Below, in pieces: positions 38,659 to 49,417 of a stretch of DNA of 64,000 nucleotides. The notes under the pieces were generated by a model, which was not told the origin of the DNA, did no database searches, and saw only the letters and a program-made list of their open reading frames with translations. The position numbers and the translations under genes were made by a program. The DNA comes from Neocallimastix lanati (nom. inval.) (lineage: Eukaryota > Neocallimastigomycota > Neocallimastigomycetes > Neocallimastigales > Neocallimastigaceae), in contig JACVTC010000192.1 of assembly GCA_016946835.1 (NCBI GenBank), positions 64,001 through 128,000 on the forward strand. The letters run 5' to 3'. Every line of letters starts with the position of its first letter. Position 1 is the first letter of the stretch.

Positions 38659-40075
38659 AAATAAAATTTATATATAAATATTAATTGAAATAGAATATTT
38701 ATAAATAATAAATAATAAATAATAAATAATAAATAATAAATAATAAATAATAAATAATAAATAATAAATAATAAATAATAAATAATAAATAATAAATAAG
38801 AAATAAGAAATAATTGAATAATAAATAATAAATAATAATTAATAAATAATAAATAAGTAAAAAACAAAAAGTAATAAATAATATATAATAATAAATATAT
38901 ATACCTATTTCTCTGTTGCCTCCGTATACCTATAAGATTATAATAATCTTGAAAGGAAAATTAGACTATCAGCTTAAATAAATAAATGAAATGATTATAA
39001 TTTATAGACAATTAATAAAAAATATAAATATTTATAAATTAATGGTAAGAACTTGATATGACTAATTTTCAACTACTGTGGCTGTGTAATTAAATAGATA
39101 TAGTAGTAGAATTCTAAATATTGTATACCTCAGAGTTGTTCATTACAATATATATATTTTTAAATTTAATTTTTTTTTTTTTTTTAATAAAAAAAAAAAT
39201 TATCTTAATTTATTTTATTTCATTTTATATATTTGAAAGTCCATATTTTCAAATTTTATATGTTTATAATGTACAAATTAATATTTATCTATTTATCTAT
39301 TGATATATATTTGAAATGCTTTCTTTAAATATTAAATTTGACTAATAGTTTTTTTATTTCTATTTTTTTTTTTTTTTTTTCAAAAAATTTAATTATACTA
39401 AATAAAATAACAATTATATAATTATTATTAATATATATTAATATAAATAAAATAAATAAATAAATAGCTATATAAATAAATAAATAACAATATAAATAAC
39501 TATATAAATAACAATATAAATAACTATATAAAAATAAATAACTATATAAAATTGGATTATTAAAACATAAATCAATTTATCTACGAAAAAAAAAAATAAA
39601 TAAATAAAATTTTAACATTTATATAATTTTATATTCACATATTAACTTTTCTATTCCATACTTTCTAATTACATTCTTTTTAATTATAATATTCTTCATT
39701 AAGCGATAAATTTTAGACATTAATTATTCAAGAAATAAATTAAAACATTAGTAAAAGAAAATGAATTTATAATAATATATGATATATAAATATATTATTC
39801 TATTTTATTTCTATTTTATTTCTATTTTATTTCTATTTTATATTATTTTTACTTTATTTTATTTCTATATTATTTCTATTTTATTTCTATTTTTTATTAT
39901 TATACTTCAATTTATTCTATTTTACTTGAATTTATTTTATTTTATACTAAAACTTTAATAAAAATTAAAAAAGGATTTATATATACAGAGTTAAATATAT
40001 ATATATATATTTAAAAAAAAATAATAATAAAATTAATAATTATAAATAATATATACAAATATTAGTTTTATTTTA

Positions 40076-40113
<38 letters not shown>

Positions 40114-40129
40114 TTTAAATTATATTAAA
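38401..40129. other. AT-rich intergenic DNA with heptamer satellite
   Basis: Poly(A) at 38600-38655, AATAAAT heptamers at 38700-38870, TATAAATAACTA units at 39465-39550 and TTTCTATTTTA units at 39800-39900. No gene recognised. Confidence 0.65.
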
Positions 40130-40480
40130 TTTGTAGTTTCCCCTTGATTCTTTTCTTTAGCTTTAATAATCTTACTAATTTCAATTATAAATTTTTTTAA
40201 AATAATTAATTTTGCAGTTTTAAAATTTTATTATTATCTTCTTCTTCTTCACTTTATTTATGTTGATGCAATTTAATATTTTTCATATTTTTTTTTTTTT
40301 CATTATTAAAATTTTTTAGTTTAAAGTTCCTTTATTAATGATTCTATTTTATTGTTCGTTTTTTTTTTTTTTTTTTTTTTTTTTGATTTCATCTTGCATT
40401 TTATCTTCAAATACAATAAATTGATTATTATTAACTTCTTTTAAGGTTTTTATTTTTATTTTTTTTTCTCTAAACTTAAA
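40130..40480 (-). pseudogene. Relic of the coiled-coil/RING family
   Basis: On the minus strand KTLKEVNNNQFI (~40460) and later ILKKFIIEISKIIKAKEKNQ (~40200-40145) can be read. The latter parallels the conserved pre-RING helix of the paralogs (FKENLNKITSTIKTKGNN). Poly(T) runs and stops interrupt it, and no RING residues survive. Confidence 0.5.
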
Positions 40481-41301
40481 AAATTAATATTTAACTATTT
40501 AACTAAAAAAAAAATTTTTTTTTTTTTTTTTTTTTTGATTTTAATTTAATATATATATAAAATAAAATTTCAAAATAAAATATATATTTATATATATATT
40601 TTTTAATTATTTAAAATTAATTATATTTATATATAACTAAACTAATAAATATAAAATATAAAATATAAAATATTACGTCCATTTTTTTTTTTTTTAAAAA
40701 ATTAATATATAAATTAAAAAAAAATTTTTTTTAAAAAAAAAAAAAAAGATAATTTTTGAAATTCATAATATATATTTAACCAATAGATTTTCAGGATTTT
40801 AAATTAAATTTTATTTATAGAATAATTTAATTATTTAATGTTATAATTCTTTGACTATGATTACGTATTAAAAAAAATAGTTAATAAAATTAATAAGTAT
40901 TGAATTTAACATTAAAAATTCCTTAACTTAATAATAAAAATACATTAACATATTAATCAAAATATTTTATTAATAATAAAAGATCTAGCATTTTGTTTAA
41001 TCAAAATATTTTATTAATAATATTCATAATATATTACATTATCTTTTATCAATAATTATAAAGATATTAAATAATTTTACTAAAATTAAATATATACACA
41101 CAAAAAATTGAAAATATTTTGATAATATATTTTTTATTTATTGATTACTAATCAATTTATCTATTATGTGCAAAAGTCATAACATTAAGGTCATAATAAA
41201 ATAGTAATTACTTATAAGGATATAAAAATGGTAATAATAAAACTTTACAAAAAAAAAAAATAAAAATAAAATAAAATAAAATTTTACTAATTATTATAAT
41301 T
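40481..41301. other. AT-rich intergenic DNA
   Basis: A short direct repeat (AATCAAAATATTTTATTAAT) occurs at ~40954 and ~41000. No coding signal. Confidence 0.6.
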
Positions 41302-43746
41302 TTACAATATGTTGCAATTCCACTGATTGTTATTATTGCGATCACTTAATAAAGGAATAGATTCATCACTTTTTTCATCTCTTTCTGATACTTTATTATT
41401 TACAGTATTACTTTCCATTTTAATTTCTTTCTTAAGATGATCAAGTTCTTCTTGACTCTTTTTCTTTTCTTCTTTTATTTCTATGATTTTATTTTGTAAA
41501 TTTCTAATTTCAGAATCATGTTTGTCATTAGTTTCCTTTTTGTAATCTTCAAATTCCTTGTTTATTTCTTCATTCTTTTGCTTTAAGTTTTCAATTTCGG
41601 TAGCATGTTTGTTATTAGTTTCCTTTTTGTAATCTTCAAATTTCTTGTTTATTTCTTCATTCTTTTTCATTAATTTTTCAATTTCGGTAGCATATTTGTC
41701 ATTAGTTTCCTTTTTGAAATCTTCAAATTCCTTGTTTATTTCTTCGTTCTTTTTCATTAATTTTTCAATTTCAACAACATATTTGTCATTAGTTTCCTTT
41801 TTGTAATCTTCAAATTCCTTGTTTATTTCTTCATTCTTTTTCATTAATTTTTCAATTTCAACAACATATTTGTCATTAGTTTCCTTTTTGTAATCTTCAA
41901 ATTCCTTATTTATTTCTTCATTCTTTTTCATTAATTTTTCAATTTCAACAACATGTTTGTCATTAGTTTCCTTTTTGTAATCTTCAAATTCCTTGTTTAT
42001 TTCTTCATTCTTTTGCTTTAAATTTTCAATTTCAGCAACATGTTTGTCATTAGTTTCCTTTTTGTAATCTTCAAATTCCTTGTTTATTTCTTCATTCTTT
42101 CTCATTAATTTTTCAATTTCGGCAACATGTTTGTCATTACTTTCCTTTTTGAAATCTTCAAATTCTTTGTTTATTTCTTCATTCTTCTGCTTTAAGTTTT
42201 CAATTTCGGTAGTATGTTTGTCATTAGTTTCCTTTTTGTAATCTTCAAATTCCTTGTTTATTTCTTCATTCTTTCTCATTAATTTTTCAATTTCGGCAAC
42301 ATGTTTGTCATTACTTTCCTTTTTGAAATCTTCAAATTCTTTGTTTATTTCTTCATTCTTTTGCTTTAAGTTTTCAATTTCGGTAGCATGTTTGTCATTA
42401 GTTTCCTTTTTGTAATCTTCAAATTCCTTGTTTATTTCTTCATTCTTTTTCATTAATTTTTCAATTTCAGCAACATGTTTATCATTAGTTTCTTTTTTGT
42501 AATCTTCAAATTCCTTATTTATTTCTTCATTCTTTTGCTTTAAGTTTTCAATTTCAGCAACATGTTTGTCATTAGTTTCCTTTTTATAATCTTCAAATTC
42601 CTTGTTTATTTCTTCATTCTTTTGCTTTAAGTTTTCAATTTCGGCAGCATATTTGTCATTACTTTCTTTTTTGTAATCTTCAAATTCCTTGTTTATTTCT
42701 TCATTCTTTTGCTTTAAGTTTTCAATTTCATCAACATGTTTGTCATTAGTTTCCTTTTTGAAATCTTCAAATTCCTTGTTTATTTCTTCATTCTTTTTCA
42801 TTAATTTTTTAATTTCAGCAACATGTTTGTCATTACTTTCCTTTTTGTAATCTTCAAATTCCTTGTTTATTTCTTCATTCTTTTGCTTTAAGTTTTCAAT
42901 TTCATCAACATGTTTGTCATTAGTTTCCTTTTTGTAATCTTCAAATTCCTTGTTTATTTCTTCATTCTTTTTCATTAATTTTTCAATTTCGGTAGCATGT
43001 TTGTTATTAGTTCCTTTTTTGAAATCTTCAAATTCCTTATTTATTTCTTCATTCTTTTGCTTTATTTCTTCATTTTCATTATGTAAATGCGAAATAAGAT
43101 TAGAAATAATAATAATTTTATTTTCAAGTGACGTATTTTCCAATTTTTCTTCATTTGATTGAGATGAAAAAGCTAAAATGATATTATTTAGACCTTCTAA
43201 AATTTCATTATTTTTTGAAATTTCAATATCCGAAATTTCTTTATTATCTGAAATATTAGGTTTATTTAAATTGGAAAATGAATCTTTATCTTTAGAATTT
43301 TGGCGATATTGAAATATACTGTTGATTTTTCTGCGAATTGAATTTTTAGCTTCATTTCCGTCATTATCTTTCTCTGGATTTTCATTGATAGTATCATTAG
43401 TTGAAGTAGAAGTAGTAGTTGTAGTGGCAGTATCAGTAGCAGCAGTAGCAGCAGCAACAGTAGCAGCAGCGGTAGTAGTAGTAGTATCAGTAGCAGTAGT
43501 AGTAGTCGTAATGGGAATAGAATTATCTTTATAATAATTCTCTGATATTGTTTTTTCATCGTCATCCCTCTCTGAACCCTCTTGTTTTTGTTCTTCTTCA
43601 TCAAAATTAGTTTTATCATCATTGGATTCACTACTGCTTCCCGAATCAACAGAAGTTTTATCACTTAAATTATTTGTAGTTTTTTGTTCAGTTTGATCAA
43701 TTAAAATCCATGATAAATTAAGTAATGAATTATTTAAATCAGCCAT
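41302..43746 (-). CDS. Coiled-coil protein with 29-residue repeats, RING-less paralog 2
   Basis: 814 residues from the ATG at 43746 (AAAATGGCT); an upstream extension would use a non-ATG codon. The N-terminus MADLNNSLLNLSWILID aligns with the start of the other paralogs (EWS-IDI). An acidic/Ser region and a Thr/Ala-rich low-complexity stretch (~85-125, from GTAGTAGTAGT-type repeats on the plus strand) follow, then the family's leader to the coiled coil (LEGLNNIILAFSSQSNEE...LISHLHNENEE). About 18 copies of a 29-residue unit (EINKEFEDYKKETNDKH plus AEIEKLMKKNE or AEIENLKQKNE) make up most of the protein; period 87 bp, 41544-43023. Two cassette types, EKLMKK and ENLKQK, are intermixed. The C-terminus (SIPLLSDRNNNNQWNCNIL) has no RING. 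It could act as a scaffold or a dominant partner of its RING-bearing relatives through coiled-coil pairing (inference). Confidence 0.85.
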   Translation of the reverse strand: MADLNNSLLNLSWILIDQTEQKTTNNLSDKTSVDSGSSSESNDDKTNFDEEEQKQEGSERDDDEKTISENYYKDNSIPITTTTTATDTTTTTAAATVAAATAATDTATTTTTSTSTNDTINENPEKDNDGNEAKNSIRRKINSIFQYRQNSKDKDSFSNLNKPNISDNKEISDIEISKNNEILEGLNNIILAFSSQSNEEKLENTSLENKIIIISNLISHLHNENEEIKQKNEEINKEFEDFKKGTNNKHATEIEKLMKKNEEINKEFEDYKKETNDKHVDEIENLKQKNEEINKEFEDYKKESNDKHVAEIKKLMKKNEEINKEFEDFKKETNDKHVDEIENLKQKNEEINKEFEDYKKESNDKYAAEIENLKQKNEEINKEFEDYKKETNDKHVAEIENLKQKNEEINKEFEDYKKETNDKHVAEIEKLMKKNEEINKEFEDYKKETNDKHATEIENLKQKNEEINKEFEDFKKESNDKHVAEIEKLMRKNEEINKEFEDYKKETNDKHTTEIENLKQKNEEINKEFEDFKKESNDKHVAEIEKLMRKNEEINKEFEDYKKETNDKHVAEIENLKQKNEEINKEFEDYKKETNDKHVVEIEKLMKKNEEINKEFEDYKKETNDKYVVEIEKLMKKNEEINKEFEDYKKETNDKYVVEIEKLMKKNEEINKEFEDFKKETNDKYATEIEKLMKKNEEINKKFEDYKKETNNKHATEIENLKQKNEEINKEFEDYKKETNDKHDSEIRNLQNKIIEIKEEKKKSQEELDHLKKEIKMESNTVNNKVSERDEKSDESIPLLSDRNNNNQWNCNIL

Positions 43747-44410
43747 TTTTATATATAATAATAATATTATAATCAATAAAAAAAAAATTTAAAAATTTTA
43801 ATTTTCAAGAATTAATAATTTTTTATAATAAAATATATGTTTATATTCTATAATATGAAAAATTAAAAAAAAAAAAATAAAAAAAAAAAAAAAAAAAAAA
43901 AAAAGGAAAATATATATATTTATATTGATATTGATATTAATTGGAATTAAAAATTAAAAAAAAATTATATATATATATAACATTTTTAAAAATGGAGCAA
44001 AAAATAATTTATTTATTATCAAATAAACAAAAAAAATTTTTTTTAACTCCTAAATAATAATAAAATATTCTAAAACTTATTTATATTTATTTATAATCAT
44101 TTATATTTATTTATATTTATTTATTTATTTATTTATATTCATTTATTTATATTTATTTATTTATTTTTATTTATTTATATTTATATTTATATTTATTTAT
44201 ATATATTTATATTTATTTATATATATTTATATTTATATTTATTTATATATATTTATATTTATATTTATTTACATTTATATTTATATTTATATTTATATTT
44301 ATTTACATTTATATTTATATTTATATATATTTATATTTACATTTATATTTATATTTATATTTATTTATTTATATTTATATTTATTTATTTATATTCATTT
44401 ATATTTATAT

Positions 44411-44441
<31 letters not shown>

Positions 44442-44494
44442 TAATTATTCATATTTATTTATATTTATTTTTATTTATTTCCTTTTCTTAACTT
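43747..44494. other. Intergenic, with TATTTATTTA array
   Basis: 5' flank of paralog 2, then a long (TTTATA/TTTA) array at 44086-44480. No gene. Confidence 0.65.
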
Positions 44495-44800
44495 TTAGAA
44501 ATAATTGAATCAATTTATAACAATATTGTTAGTTTTCTTTTAGTCATCATCTTTCTTGGGATTTTCTTATGTAATGGTAGTATAAGAAATAATAATCGTA
44601 GTGGTGATAGAGGTAACACAATAAAAGCAAAAAAAGAACTAGAAGTGGAACTGGAACTGGAACTAGTATTATTATTTATCTGGTAATTAACCTTAAATTA
44701 TTTTATCATTGGGCTCACTTGTTCCTATTTTGGAATAATCAAAATTAATTTTCAAAATTCCTTTTCTATTCATCATTATGTCTACCCCTTTTTTTGAAAT
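44495..44800 (-). pseudogene. N-terminal relic of the coiled-coil family (copy A)
   Basis: Read on the minus strand: a start MMNRKGILKINFDYSKIGTS, then EPNDKII and a Ser-rich stretch, then remains of an ENP-KKD-like segment. It closely parallels 48945-49330 and its end resembles the TSTNDTINENPEKDN segment of paralog 2. Stops and shifts make it non-coding. Confidence 0.55.
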
Positions 44801-44848
44801 TAAAAAAATATACAATAAAACATGATATAATAATAAATAGTTAATAAT

Positions 44849-44903
<55 letters not shown>

Positions 44904-45029
44904 TGGACTAAAATATAATATACTATAATTCCTTAAAAGTAATAATTTTTTATATTTATTTTAATTTATTTTTTATCTTTTTTCTAATCAATAAAGTACG
45001 AAGTATATAAATAAAATTAAAATATTTAA

Positions 45030-45870
45030 ATTGATTGTATAATTTATTTATTATTTATTATTCATTATTTACTATTCAATTATTTATTATTTATTATTTA
45101 TTATTCAATTATTTAGTATTTATTATTTATTATTTAATATTTATTATTTATTATTTATTATTCAATTATTTAATATTTATTATTTATTATTTATTATTTA
45201 TTATTCAATTATTTAATATTTATTATTTATTATTTATTATTTATTATTCAATTATTTAATATTTATTATTTATTATTTATTATTTATTATTCAATTATTT
45301 AATATTCAATTATTTATTATTTATTATTTATTATTTATTATTTATTATTTATTATTTATTATTTATTATTTATTATTTATTATTTATTATTTATTATTTA
45401 TTATTTATTATTTATTATTTATTATTTATTATTTATTATTTATTATTTATTATTTATTATTTATTATTTATTATTTATTATTTATTATTTATTATTTATT
45501 ATTTATTATTTATTATTTATTATTTATTATTTATTATTTATTATTTATTATTTATTATTTATTATTTATTATTTATTATTTATTATTTATTATTTATTAT
45601 TTATTATTTAATATTTATTATTTATTATTTATTATTTATTATTTATTATTTATTATTTATTATTTATTATTTATTATTTATTATTTATTATTTATTATTT
45701 ATTATTTATTATTTATTATTTATTATTTATTATTTATTAATAAATACTCTTTTTATTTTTATATATTATTTACTATTTATTATTTATTATTTATTAATAA
45801 ATAATCTTTTTATTTTTATATATTATTTATTATTTGTTATTTACTATTTATTATATATTATTCAATTATT
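45030..45870. repeat. Heptamer satellite (ATTTATT)n
   Basis: ~800 bp of 7-bp TTATTTA units with TTCAATTATTTAATA variants at the left. TAATAAATACTCTTTTT is present at ~45738 and a variant (TAATAAATAATCTTTTT) at ~45795. Confidence 0.95.
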
Positions 45871-46068
45871 TATTATTTAATTAATGAAATATATGGATAT
45901 AGCTTTTACATATTATAGAATTTATTTCTTTATTTTCAATTTTAGTTGATTTATACTAATAAATATATATATATATATATATACAATATATAAAAAAAAA
46001 AAAAAAAAAAGACTTAACATTTTAGATATAACTTTTTAAAATAATAAATTTTTTTAATATTTATTTAC

Positions 46069-46103
<35 letters not shown>

Positions 46104-46342
46104 TTAATTAATTAATTTTAATTAGTAGTATTAAATTAAAATATATATCACAATTATTAAATAGTAATAAAATAATTAAAAATATATATATATATTTATT
46201 TATATATAATAATAATAATAATAAAATAATAAATAATAAATTTATTATTTATTATTTATTATTTAATTTTTTATTAGTAAATTAGTAAAATATATAAAAT
46301 AAGATAAAGAGAGTTATAGATTTTTTTTAAAAAAAATTATAA
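45871..46342. repeat. 3' flank block duplicated at 52755-53230
   Basis: TAATGAAATATATGGATATAGCTTTT, poly(A) followed by GACTTAAC, then (TTTA)n and an ATTAAATTAAAATATATAT block occur in the same order at 45880-46190 and 52770-53060. It therefore moved with the neighbouring genes as part of segmental duplications. Confidence 0.8.
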
Positions 46343-48024
46343 TTAAAGTACAATGGTATTTTTGTAACAAATAGGACATTTAACTTCTGTATTAGGGATA
46401 ATTTCTTCTTCATTATAATTAGAGCAAATCATTAAGTTTGATCTTAAACATTCATGGTGGAAGTGATGACCACACTTTAATTGTACTGTCTTAATTGAGT
46501 TGACTTCTTTATTATAAAAGATTTCACCCATAGAAGATTCATAGCTACATAAATTAAAGCATATTAGAGAACATTTTTTTTCCATTTGATTTTGAATCTT
46601 AGGAACAATTTTTGTAATTTTATCAAATAAATTCTTTAAAATAGATAGGTTTGCAGCTTCCTCTGGATTATTTCCTTTAGTTTTAATAGTACTTGTAATT
46701 TTATTTAAGTTTTCTTTGAAATTATTGAATTCTAATTTTAAAATTTCTTCATCATTTCCTTCTTTAGCTAATAAGTTTTGATACTGATTTGTTTTTAGTA
46801 TATCTGTTTTTTCATTATTTTTTTCTATTTCTGATAATTGTACTGTAATCTTATTAAGTTTTTCTTGCATCAATTTCTTTTCCTCTTCTTTATTTATTAT
46901 TATTCTATTTAATTTTTTCACTTCATTATTAACTTGTTTTATATAATCCTTATATTGGTTTTTCATTTTTTCGTTCTTCTTTTGTAATTCGTTGTTTTCA
47001 TTTGTTAAATTTTCTATTTCTTTGGTATAAATAGTGTGACTTCTATATGCTTCTTTTAGTTTATTATTCTTTTCTTTTAATTGTATCTTCAAATTTTTGT
47101 ACTTCAATTGCAATTCTTTTTTTTCTTTGATTAAAGATTGCATATTTTCCCCAGTTTCGTTTTGGTAATCCTCTTGTTTCTTTCTCAACTTATTATTTTC
47201 ATTTTGTAATTTCTGGTTCTTATTGGCTAACATTTTAATATTTTCCTCGTTAGTAGCTTGTCTATCAATTGCCTCTTGTTGGTAATTCTCAACATTTTTT
47301 CCAACACATTGTTTTCACTTTGTAATTCATCTATTTCATTGATTAAAACTTGAATATTTTTTTTGTCAGTAGCTTGTCTTTTCGTTGCCTCTTTTTGATA
47401 ATCCTCAAGTTCGTTTCTCAATTCATTATTTTCCCTTTGTAATTTATCCTTTTCATTGGTTAAAATTTGTATTTTTTCTCCAATTTCTTTTTGGTAATCC
47501 TCCAGTTGGTTTTTCAACTTAACTTTTTCATTTAGTAATTGTTCAATCCCATTGGTTAACATTTGAATATTTTCTCTGTCAGTAGCTTGTCTTTTAGTAG
47601 TTTCCTCTAGTTCTTTATTTTTTATTTCAAATTGGTTCTTCAATTCTTTTAGTATATCATTTAACTTTGGAATTAAATCATTTATAAAATCAAATTTATC
47701 TTCGATTTTATTAGACTTTAGAACCATTTCTAATTCACTTTCATTCGATTGAGATTGAGATAAGAGCATTAAAATTAAATTATCAAAGCATTTTAAAACT
47801 TCATTTTCATTAGTTTCATTTTTTTTTGAATGTGGTAGAATTCTTCCAAAAATATTTTTTCTATATTTGTTTTCACCTGCAAGATTTTCATTTTTACTTA
47901 GAATATTTTCATTTTTACTTTCAATATTTTCATTTTCACCGACGATATTTGTATTTTCAACTGTAACATTTCTTTTTTCATCTATAATATTATCAAAGGA
48001 CCACTCTAAACACTCTAAAGACAT
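46343..48024 (-). CDS. Coiled-coil/RING paralog 3, split by a frameshift
   Basis: The 5' part runs from the ATG at 48024 (MSLECLEWSFDNIIDE) and the 3' part, in another frame, ends at 46343. Upstream of the ATG the open frame continues only from a TTG. The frames meet at a six-T run at 47295-47300 (plus strand); the RQAT..EENI repeat continues in the new frame directly after it, so a single lost base in the homopolymer explains the break. The N-terminus has NENI-SK heptads, then the coiled coil with 39-residue-type units, the conserved helical region (FNNFKENLNKITSTIK...KIVPKIQNQMEKK) and an intact RING: CSLIC, CGHHFHHEC, CPIC. It is either a recent pseudogene or a sequencing error in a functional gene. 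C-terminal 100 residues are nearly identical to paralog 4, so these two are the most recent duplicates. Confidence 0.82.
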
Positions 48025-48053
48025 TTTTATGTATATAAAATAAGGCAAAAAAT

Positions 48054-48116
<63 letters not shown>

Positions 48117-48175
48117 TAATAACAGAAAAAAAAATTTTCGATATTTAAATAATATACAATTTTTTCATATAAAAA

Positions 48176-48215
<40 letters not shown>

Positions 48216-48502
48216 TTAAAAAATATATAATTTTTTTAAGTATATCATTTTTATCATTTTTTCAAATAAAAAAAAAAAAATTGAAATTTCAAAATAATAA
48301 AAATAAAAACAAAAATTTAAGTATTTATATAATTACAAATAAATAAAATTTTTTATTATAAAAATGAATAAAATAAAATAAATTAAATATTAACAATAGT
48401 AATGATAATGATGATTATTGTTTTTTTTTGGAAATAATATTAAATAATAGTAATAATAATATATTATTATTTCTAATATTATTTCCAATTTTATTATATT
48501 CT

Positions 48503-48535
<33 letters not shown>

Positions 48536-48944
48536 CATGAAATTTTTTTTTTTTTTGATTTATTATTTATCACAAAAATAACTAAATAAATAATTAAATA
48601 ATTAATTAAATAAATAACAGAATAAATAATTAAATAGATAATTAAATTTATAGGAAAAAATTTTTATTTCTTTTCTTTTCTTCTTTTTATTTCATTTCGT
48701 TTGTTTATTTCCATTTTTAAAAAAATAAAAAAAAAAAAAAAAAAAAAAAAAATTGTCCTTCAAATAATAATCATCTCATTCTTTTTTTCTTAATATATTC
48801 ATATTTATATTTATATTTATTTATATTTATATTTATATTTATTTATATTTATTTATTTATTTATATTTATATTTATATTTATATTTATATTTATTTATTT
48901 ATTTATTATTTATTTATTTATTTATATTTATTTCCTTTATTTTT
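48025..48944. promoter_or_regulatory. 5' flank shared by paralogs 3, 4 and 5
   Basis: AACAATAGTAATGATAATGATGATT, a GGAAATAATATTAAATAATA block and a TTCTAATATTATTT block at 48390-48510 recur in the same order at 52245-52385, upstream of paralog 4. A second block (AAATAAAAATGAGTTTTTTTT, then TTGAAATTTCAAAATAATA) is shared by 51995-52130 and 58920-59110 (paralog 5). Shared flanks may hold common promoters, but no defined box can be named. Poly(A)/poly(T) runs and (TTTATA)n fill the rest. Confidence 0.6.
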
Positions 48945-49330
48945 TGACTTTTAGAAATAATTGAATCGATTTATAACAATATTATTAGTTTTATTTTAGA
49001 CATTATCTTTCTTGGGATTTTCTTATGTAGTGAAAGTAAAAGAAGACGAAGCAATAATCGTAGTGTTGATAGAGGTAACACAATAGAAGTAAAAATAGAA
49101 CTAGAACTAGAAATAGAACTAGAAATAGAAATAGAAATAGAACTAGAACTAGAACTAGAACTAGAACTAGAACTGGAACTGGAACTGGAACTGGAACTGG
49201 AATTAGTATTATTAATATCTTCTGGTAATTCACTCTAATTATTTTATCATTGGGCTCACTTGTTCCTATTTTGGAATCATCAAAATTAAGTTTTAAAATT
49301 CGTTTTCTCATCGTCATTATGTCTACCCCT
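48945..49330 (-). pseudogene. N-terminal relic of the coiled-coil family (copy B)
   Basis: Minus strand from ATG 49317: MTMRKRILKLNFDDSKIGTS, then EPNDKIIRVNYQK, and, after a frame change, a Ser-rich stretch from a (GGAACT/AGAACT) 6-bp repeat at 49095-49205. A later remnant ENPKKDN resembles ENPEKDN of paralog 2. Parallels 44495-44800 over its full length, though the Ser repeat is longer here. It sits just downstream of paralog 4. Confidence 0.6.
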
Positions 49331-49417
49331 TATTTTGAAATTAAAAAAAATGTACAATAAAATATGATATAATAATAATAATAATAATAAAAATAATATT
49401 TTTTTTATTAATTATAA

